The notes under the pieces were generated by a model. It searched no databases. It worked only from the letters and a program-made list of their open reading frames with translations, and was not told the origin of the DNA. From contig CAXKVR010000109.1 of NCBI GenBank assembly GCA_964058845.1, positions 248,001 to 312,000 of the forward strand: a stretch of 64,000 nt of DNA, in the 5' to 3' direction. The position numbers and the translations under genes were made by a program. Shown here one piece after another: positions 57,413 to 64,000 of this stretch (position 1 is its first letter; each line of letters begins with the position of its first letter). The stretch is from Carex sylvatica. Taxonomy: Eukaryota > Streptophyta > Magnoliopsida > Poales > Cyperaceae.

Positions 57413-59139
57413 CTAATTTCTACAGCTAGGTGGTCCTCTGTAATAGAATTTATGTGTATCAGTCTCGCCATTAAGAGCTACAGCAGGTTGTGCCCTGTAA
57501 TAAGTATCTATATCAACTTCTCGAATTAAATCAAAAATTCTAGGACTGTCGTGACCATTTACTGCCTTGTAAAAAAGTTTGAGGTTCATCATATATGCAG
57601 CTTTATAATTACCTTCCTCTGAAAAATGACCACTACCCATGGAAGGACCTGTGTTATTATCTAAATAGGTCACATAAGAAATCCATTGAACATTAGTTGC
57701 TTTGTTATCCAAATCATCAAGCCCTTTGTTCCACCATCCTAGTATTGAGCTTGTACCATAATCTTCTCGATATAAAGTTCAAAGTTTTGTAACTGCATCC
57801 TATATAAATATGAAGAAAAAGGCATAAATAGATTAAAAAAAATATAAAATCTTAGATAACCACACATAGACGTATAATAATAAGCACTAATTATAAGTTA
57901 TAGAAGCAACCACCAAGTATTCAAAAATGAAGGCTACAATATGAAGGCTACAATAAAATTAGTGATACCTTTCTTATGCTAAATGTGACATAGCGATCTT
58001 CTCCATTGTATTGAGAAAGTGGAGCTACAGCTTGACCAGGATAAAGTACCGATGAATTAGCAACAACAAAACACGGACAATTTGTGTTATAGCATACATC
58101 CTTTCTAGTAGCATCATCCTATAAAGTAACAAAACAACAATTTTGATTTAAATCTCTTCCTACGCATATGTATGAAGTAAACATATTCATAATAAGCTAT
58201 TAAAAACGAGAGCTTATGAATTAACTTACAGTACATATTGTGAAGAACCGCAAATCATTGTTATTGTATAATTCGGGAAGGACCTACCAATAAAATACGA
58301 GAAGAACTGCTCAATATGCAACTTAGAGAAAAGGTTGTGTCATTTTTATCTTATCATAGCTTTGGAGTGAATTTACATATAGTGTAATTTTTATCTTTAG
58401 CAGTTAAACTATTGGTAATTATTTTGAGTGTCGATTTTTTTCTCATTTCTTTGAATTAGTTGGCCATCTAAAAAATATACCATGTTAAATAAAACCTCCT
58501 TTTGCAATAGAAGTAAATAGTACATACGTGCAAATTGTGGATAAAGATAAGGGCAAAATTAAAAAATAAAGATTAGAGGGGCTCAAATGTTAATTAATAT
58601 AGTTATTTAATTTTATAACGAAGATCTAAAGGTTCAAGTATTTATAAAAATTATAAAATATGAATGAAGCAAACTCCTAATTTTTAATTTATAGAGGTGC
58701 ATGGTTTAGCCACATCCAATGTTTTCTGACAAAATAAGAGATTTCTATTATTTTTATGCAATCAAATAAAATAATATCAATCATGAATAATATCTTACAT
58801 AAATGAAGTCCCGCTTTTATCAAACTTATGCGGTCACCATTGACGTTCAAAAGAGTTATTGAGACTTCATAACTAGAGTGGGGATTCATCTGAGGAACGC
58901 CCCATGCACTAATTCTAGCTTTGCTTCCATAATATTCTCCAATGTATGTTCGATATTCCGCACGCTAGAAAATTGGAAACCAACAAATAACAAATCAATT
59001 AAAAACAAGGAGATAAATAAATAAATTCATAAATAGTATGCCTTAACAATAAAATAAAATTGTCAATTACATGTATGATAAGTCCTACCACAATTTTGCA
59101 ATATAATAACAACAAAACGAAAATGCTATTGAGAGCCAT
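57413..59139 (-). pseudogene. Neprosin-domain protein, damaged
   Basis: Exons: 59139-59071 (signal peptide MALNSIFVLLLLYCKIVVG), 58964-58799 (YYGSKARISAWGVP to LIKAGLHL), 58283-58230 (LPELYNNNDLRFFT), 58118-57969 (CYNTNCPCFVVANS, GEDRYVTFSIRK) and 57799-57413 (LGWWNKGLDD, MGSGHFSEEGNYKAA). This order is that of plant neprosin (DUF239) proteins, glutamic-type proline-directed endopeptidases that are secreted. Two defects: exon 2 ends in phase 1 while exon 3 reads in phase 0 (one extra base near 58280), and TGA at about 57779-57781 (KL-stop-TLYRED), a plausible CGA to TGA change. The pro-peptide domain usually between signal peptide and catalytic domain is missing; exon 1 joins straight to the catalytic part. 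Confidence 0.75.
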
Positions 59140-59249
59140 AAGAACAGCAAATCAATCACCATAAAACCAAATGTTTTAACGATACTGAATCAACTTAGAT
59201 TTATATATATAGGAAAACAAAATAATATTTGTATGCATGGTAGTTATTG

Positions 59250-61338
59250 CTCCGATATTATTGCTATTAGAGTTGTAAATGCACTATCATCTTGCCATCT
59301 AGAAACACTACTAGAGTGCTCCAAACACCTTAATTTGGAGTGTTGTATTAGGGTTGTAAATACCCTATTATGTTGCTATATAGAGTCACAACTAGGGTGC
59401 TTCAAACACCTTCAATTGGAGTGTTGTAATAGGATTGTAAATGCACTATTATCTTGCCATCTGAAGACACTACTAGAGTGCTCCAAACACCTTCTACTAG
59501 AGTGCTCCAAACACCTTCAATTGGAGTGTTGTATTAGGGTTGTAAATACCCTATTATGTTGCTATATAGAATCACAACTAGGGTGCTTCAAACAACTTCA
59601 ACTGGAGTGTTCTATTAGGGTTGTAAATGCTCTATTATCTAGCTATATAGAGTCACAACTAGGGTGCTTCAAACACCTTCAACTGGAGTGTTCTATTAGG
59701 GTTTTAAATGCCCTATAATCTCGTCATACATACACACTACTACAGTGCTCCAAACACATTCAATTGGAGTGTTGTATTAGGGTTGTAAATGCTCTATTAT
59801 CTTCTTATATAGAGTCACAACTAGGGTTCTTCAAACACCTTCAACTGGAGTGTCCTATTAGGGTTGTAAATGCCCTATTATCTTGTCATACAGAGACACT
59901 ACTACAGTACTCCAAACACCTTCAATTGGAGTGTTGTATTATGGTTGCAAATGCCCTATTATCTTGTCTTACAGAGACACTACTACAGTGCTCGAAACAC
60001 CTTCAATTGGAGTGTTGTATTAGGGTTGTAAATGCTCTATTATCTTGCTATATAGAGTCACAACTAGGGTGCTTCAAACACCTTCAACTGGAGTGTCCTA
60101 TTAGGGTTGTAAATGCCCTATTATCTCGTCATACAGAGACACTACTACAGTGCTCCAAACACCTTCAATTAGAGTGTTGTATTAGGGTTGGAAATACTCT
60201 ATTATCTTGCTATATAGGGTCACAACAAGGGTGCTTGAAACACCTTCAACTGGAGTGTTCTTTTAGGGTTGTAAATGCCCGATTATGTCGTTATACAGAG
60301 ACACTACTAGAGTACTGCAAACACCTTTAATTGGAGTGTTGTATTAGGGTTGTAAATGTTCTATGATCTTGCCATCTAGAGACACAACTAGAGTGCTCCA
60401 AACAACTTCAATTGGAGTGTTGTATTAGGGTTGTAAATGCCCTATTATGTCGTTATACAGAGACACTACTACAGTGCTCCAAACACCTTCAATTGGAGTG
60501 TTGTATTAGGGTTGTAAATACCATATTATCTAGCTATATAGAGTCACAACTAGGGTGCTTCAAACACCTTCAACTGGAGTGTTCTACTAGGGTTGTAAAT
60601 GCCCTATGATCTCGTCATACAGAGACACTACTACAGTGCTCCAAACACCTTCAATTCAAGTGTTGTATTAGGGTTATAAATGCTCTATTATCTTGCTATA
60701 TAGAGTCACAACTAGTGTGCTTCAAACACCTTCAACTAGAGTGTTCTATTAGGGTTGTAAATGTCTTATTATGTCATCATACAGAGACACTACTACAGTG
60801 CTCCAAACACCTTCAATTGGAGTGTTGTATTAGGGTTGTAAATACCATATCATCTTGCTATATAGAGTCACAACTAGTGTGCTTCAAACACCTTCAACTG
60901 GAGTGTTCTATTAGCGTTGTAAATGCCCTATTATGTCATCATACAGAGACACTACTACAGTGCTTCAAACACCTTCTACTGGAGTGTTCTATTAGGGTTG
61001 TTAATGCCCTATTTATCTCGTCATACAGAGACACTACGACAGTGCTCTAAACACATTCAATTGGAGTGTTGTATTAGGGTTGCAAATGCCCAATGATCTT
61101 CCTATATAGAATAACTAATAGAGTGATCGAAACACCTTCAATTGGAGTATTGTATTAGAGTTGTAAATGCTCTATTATCTTGCTATATAGAGTCACAACT
61201 AGGGTGCTTCAAACACCTTCAACTGGAGTGTTCTATTAGGGTTTTAAATGTCCTATTATCTCATCATACAGAGACACTACTACAGTGCTCCAAACACCTG
61301 CAATTGGAGTGTTGTATTAGGGTTGTAAATGCACTATT
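59250..61338 (+). repeat. Satellite array, 81-bp monomer, left block
   Basis: About 26 monomers of 81 bp. Two alternating types make a 162-bp dimer: type 1 has TTCAATTGGAGTGTTGTATT and TTGCTATATAGAGTCACAAC; type 2 has TTCAACTGGAGTGTTCTATT and CTCGTCATACAGAGACACTA. All share AGGGTTGTAAATGC. Because 81 is a multiple of three, frames stay open over many monomers (for example 59233-59718 and 59764-60330), giving a 27-residue repeat with CCIRVVNALLSC; initiating signals or conserved-protein features are lacking. Confidence 0.93.
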
Positions 61339-62655
61339 TGTTTTTACTTTGAGGTTGGTTTAGGCACTCCTAAAACTGAAAATTAATGCAATTGAAAGTA
61401 AATAGATGAGTTTAGAGAAATTGACACTCGAGGTGATAACGGAGTTCGGCAAAACAAAGGCCTACGTCTCCGGGGAGTCGCAACCTCTTCTAGGTGCGCC
61501 TTTCTATTTACCCAATAAGAAAGATTTACAATTTGTGAACCGGCGAGCCCTTACAACCAAGGGAAGTCACACGGCCAACAAGAGATGAGTGCCGGTGAGC
61601 CCTTACAACCAAAGGAAGTCACTCAAACAACTCAGGAAGGTGAGAACGAAGTCTCAAAGTAAAAAGTCTTCAAAGAGAAACACTCAATAGATCACTCTAA
61701 CATAATCTAAATCAAGACTAGTGAAGTGATTTGAGGTTGTTTTAGGAATATTGAAGTTATAAGCTCTCACAACAATGGAGGAACTCTAGCTCACAGAAAA
61801 TAGGGTTTTGCAGTTAAAGAGGCGGCTAGGTTGCTTTGGGAAGAAAGCCCAAAGCCCTATTTATAGAAACAGTTCCAGAATGAGCAAATTGAGTTAAACC
61901 GTTACCAACGTTTTATAAAATGTTACAACGTTTTAGCTCGATTTTAAATTTAGTTTTTCTTTTTCTGTGAGATCGTCTCAATCGTTACCAACGATTGTAT
62001 AACGTTATGTAACGTTTTGCACTGACTCAAACTTGATCAAAAACAGGAATTTCCAAAGCTCAGAATTAATTAAATCGTTACAACGTTTATAAAAACGTTC
62101 CAACGTTTCATTTTGAATTATGATACAGCTGTGCTTAAAGTTCTGACATTCTTGAAACGTTATAACGTTTTAACAAAAACGTTGCAACGTTTAAGGGAGA
62201 ATGTAGTCAGCTGGATTGAGCCGTTCTGAACTTCTCTAAAATGTTACAACGGTTTGTAAAACGTTGTAACGTTTCATATTGATTTGCGCAGTTATATTAC
62301 AGCTGTTTTGACAATGATAAATTGTTACAACGTTTGGTGAAACCGTTGCAACGTTTTAGGTTGTTTCTGAGTTTGATCAAGCTATTCCTTCAGCGTTTCT
62401 GACAGGCTGAAAACGTTACCAACATTTGTCCCCTGTTTAAACAAACTTATATACACTTCACCAAGTCTAAGATTTTACAATTTATATTCTTGATAAGTGT
62501 CTTCATGATTTCTTCAATCCAAGTATTTCATATTGCAATTTCATTTGACTTGAACCTACATATCTTTCAAAGCTAGAAGAAATCGTAAAATTCAATAATT
62601 GTATGTTTTTGCAAATTAGTAAAATAGACTAAAAAGATTATTGCTACAACCAACA
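61339..62655 (-). mobile_element. Solo LTR inserted in the satellite array
   Basis: 1317 bp, TGTTTTTACTTTG...CAACCAACA, flanked by CTATT (61334-61338 and 62656-62660), a 5-bp target-site duplication; removing it restores a normal satellite monomer. Read on minus it begins TGTTGGTTGTAGC, the usual Copia-type start, and has a TATA box CTATAAATAGGGC (about 61855-61867). No internal domain or second LTR, hence a solo LTR. Related to the fragment at 27885-28445. Confidence 0.85.
61895..62425 (-). promoter_or_regulatory. AACGTT palindrome cluster in LTR U3
   Basis: Upstream of the minus-strand TATA box, AACGTT or a close variant (CCGTTACCAACG, CGTTGCAACGTTT, CGTTACAACGTTT) occurs about 20 times in 530 bp, mostly as pairs separated by 5-12 bases. 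This is the expected position of an LTR enhancer. MYB-type (AACG) or ACGT-core factors could bind; that is inference. Confidence 0.6.
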
Positions 62656-64000
62656 CTATTATCATGCCATCTGGAGACACTACTAGAGTGCTCCAAACAT
62701 CTTCAATTGGAGTGTTGTATTAGGGTTGTAAATACCCTATTATCTTGCTATATATAGTCACAACTAGGATGCTTCAAACACCTTCAACTGGAGTGTTCAA
62801 TTAGGGTTGTAAATGCCGTATTATCTCATCATACAGAGACACTACTACAGTACTCGAAACACCTCAACTGGAGTGTTGTTTTAGGGTTGTAAATGCTCTA
62901 TTATCTTGCTATATAGAGTCACAACGAGGGTGCTTCAAACACCTTCCACTGGAGTGTTCTATTAGGGTTGAAAATGCCCTATTATCTAGTCATACAGAGA
63001 CACTACTACAGTGATCGAAACACCTTCAATTGGAATGTTGTATTATAGTTGTAAATGCTCTATTATCTTGCTATATAGAGCCATAACGAGGGTGCTTCAA
63101 ACACCTTCAACTGGAGTGTTCTATTAGGGTTTTAAATGACCCATTATCTCGTCATACAGATACACTACTACAGTGCTCCAAACACCTTCAACTGGAGTGT
63201 TCTATTAGGGTTTTAAATGCCCTATTATCTCATCATACAGAGACACTACTACAGTGCCCCAAACACCTTCAATTGAAGTGTTGTATTAGGGTTGTAAATG
63301 CTCTATTATCTTGCTATATAGAGTCACAACTAGTGTGCCTCCAACACCTTCAACAGGAGTGTTCTATTAGCGTTGTAAATGCCCTATTATGTCATCATAC
63401 AGAAACACTACTACAGTGCTTCAAACAACTTCAACTGGAGTGTTCTATTAGGGTTGTTAATGCCCTATTTATCTCGTCATATAGAGAAACTATGACAGTG
63501 CTCTAAACACATTCAATTGGAGTGTTGTATTAGGGTTGTAAATGCCCAATTATCTTCCTATATAGAATAACTAATAGAGTGATCGAAACACCTTCAATTG
63601 GAGTATTGTATTAGAGTTGTAAATGCTCTATTATCTTGCTATATAGAGTCACAACTACGGTATTTCAAACACCTTCAACTGGAGTGTTCTATTAGGGTTT
63701 TAAATGCCCTATTATCTCGTCATACAGAGACACTACTACAGTGCTCCAAACACCTGCAATTGGAGTGTTGTATTAGGGTTGTAAATGCACTATTATCATG
63801 CCATCTGGATACACTACTAGAGTGCTCTAAACAGCTTCAATTGGAAGGTTGTATTAGGGTTGTAAATACCCTATTATCTTTTTATATATAGTCACAACTA
63901 GGGTGCTTCAAACACCTTCAACTGGAGTGTTCAACTAGGGTTGTAAATGCCGTATTATCTCGTCATACAGAGACACTACTACAGTGCTCGAAACATCTTC
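62656..64000 (+). repeat. Satellite array, 81-bp monomer, right block
   Basis: About 16.5 more monomers, running off the window. A stretch with private variants (GTTGTTAATGCCCTATTTATC, GAATAACTAATAGAGTGATC, GGAGTATTGTATTAGAG) at 63410-63640 repeats that at 60955-61185. The spacing is 2456 bp; subtracting the 1322 bp added by the LTR and its duplication leaves 1134 bp, exactly 14 monomers. Confidence 0.93.

Overview
This window is nuclear DNA of a flowering plant, most likely a eudicot. It is AT-rich, its genes are split by short GT-AG (occasionally GC-AG) introns, and it holds plant-only families: an ABI3/VP1-type B3 factor, a CKI1-type hybrid histidine kinase, an LRR-XII receptor kinase relic, CAN-type nucleases and a neprosin-like protein. 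Most of the rest is transposon and satellite DNA. The species cannot be named from the sequence.

Layout. 1-3004: 3' half of an ABI3-like gene on + (B3 domain over five exons), with three copies of one foldback MITE in its introns. 3920-7536: decayed LRR-XII receptor kinase on -, split by a poly-A-tailed insertion. 7.5-11.5 kb: MITE, minisatellite and an unrecognised possible gene fragment on -. 11.5-16.5 kb: nested LTR-retrotransposon debris. 18168-23520: CKI1-like histidine kinase on -, intact in domain order but with a 1-bp frameshift before the receiver domain. 24-30 kb: gene-poor, with a near-perfect 42-bp-arm hairpin, minisatellites and a fourth MITE copy. 30060-32703 and 34545-37188: two solo-LTR-like elements of one architecture, each with a 5-bp target-site duplication, flanking a 1.1-kb TIR element. 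39.2-51.0 kb: tandem duplication of about 5.5 kb, each unit carrying a CAN-like (staphylococcal-nuclease fold) gene on -; copy A looks intact (294 codons), copy B has lost most of exon 5. 51665-56854: a complete but inactivated Copia element (306-bp LTRs, TSD TTTAA). 57413-59139: broken neprosin-like gene on -. 59.25 kb to the end: satellite array with an 81-bp monomer, interrupted by a 1317-bp solo LTR.

Functionally there is no operon or pathway cluster. Genes that look capable of making a normal product are the ABI3-like gene (5' end outside the window) and CAN-like copy A; the CKI1-like gene is doubtful. The main interest is structural: fresh duplications and nested insertions whose order can be read from junctions, non-canonical GC splice donors, a candidate small-RNA hairpin, and a satellite whose period keeps reading frames open.
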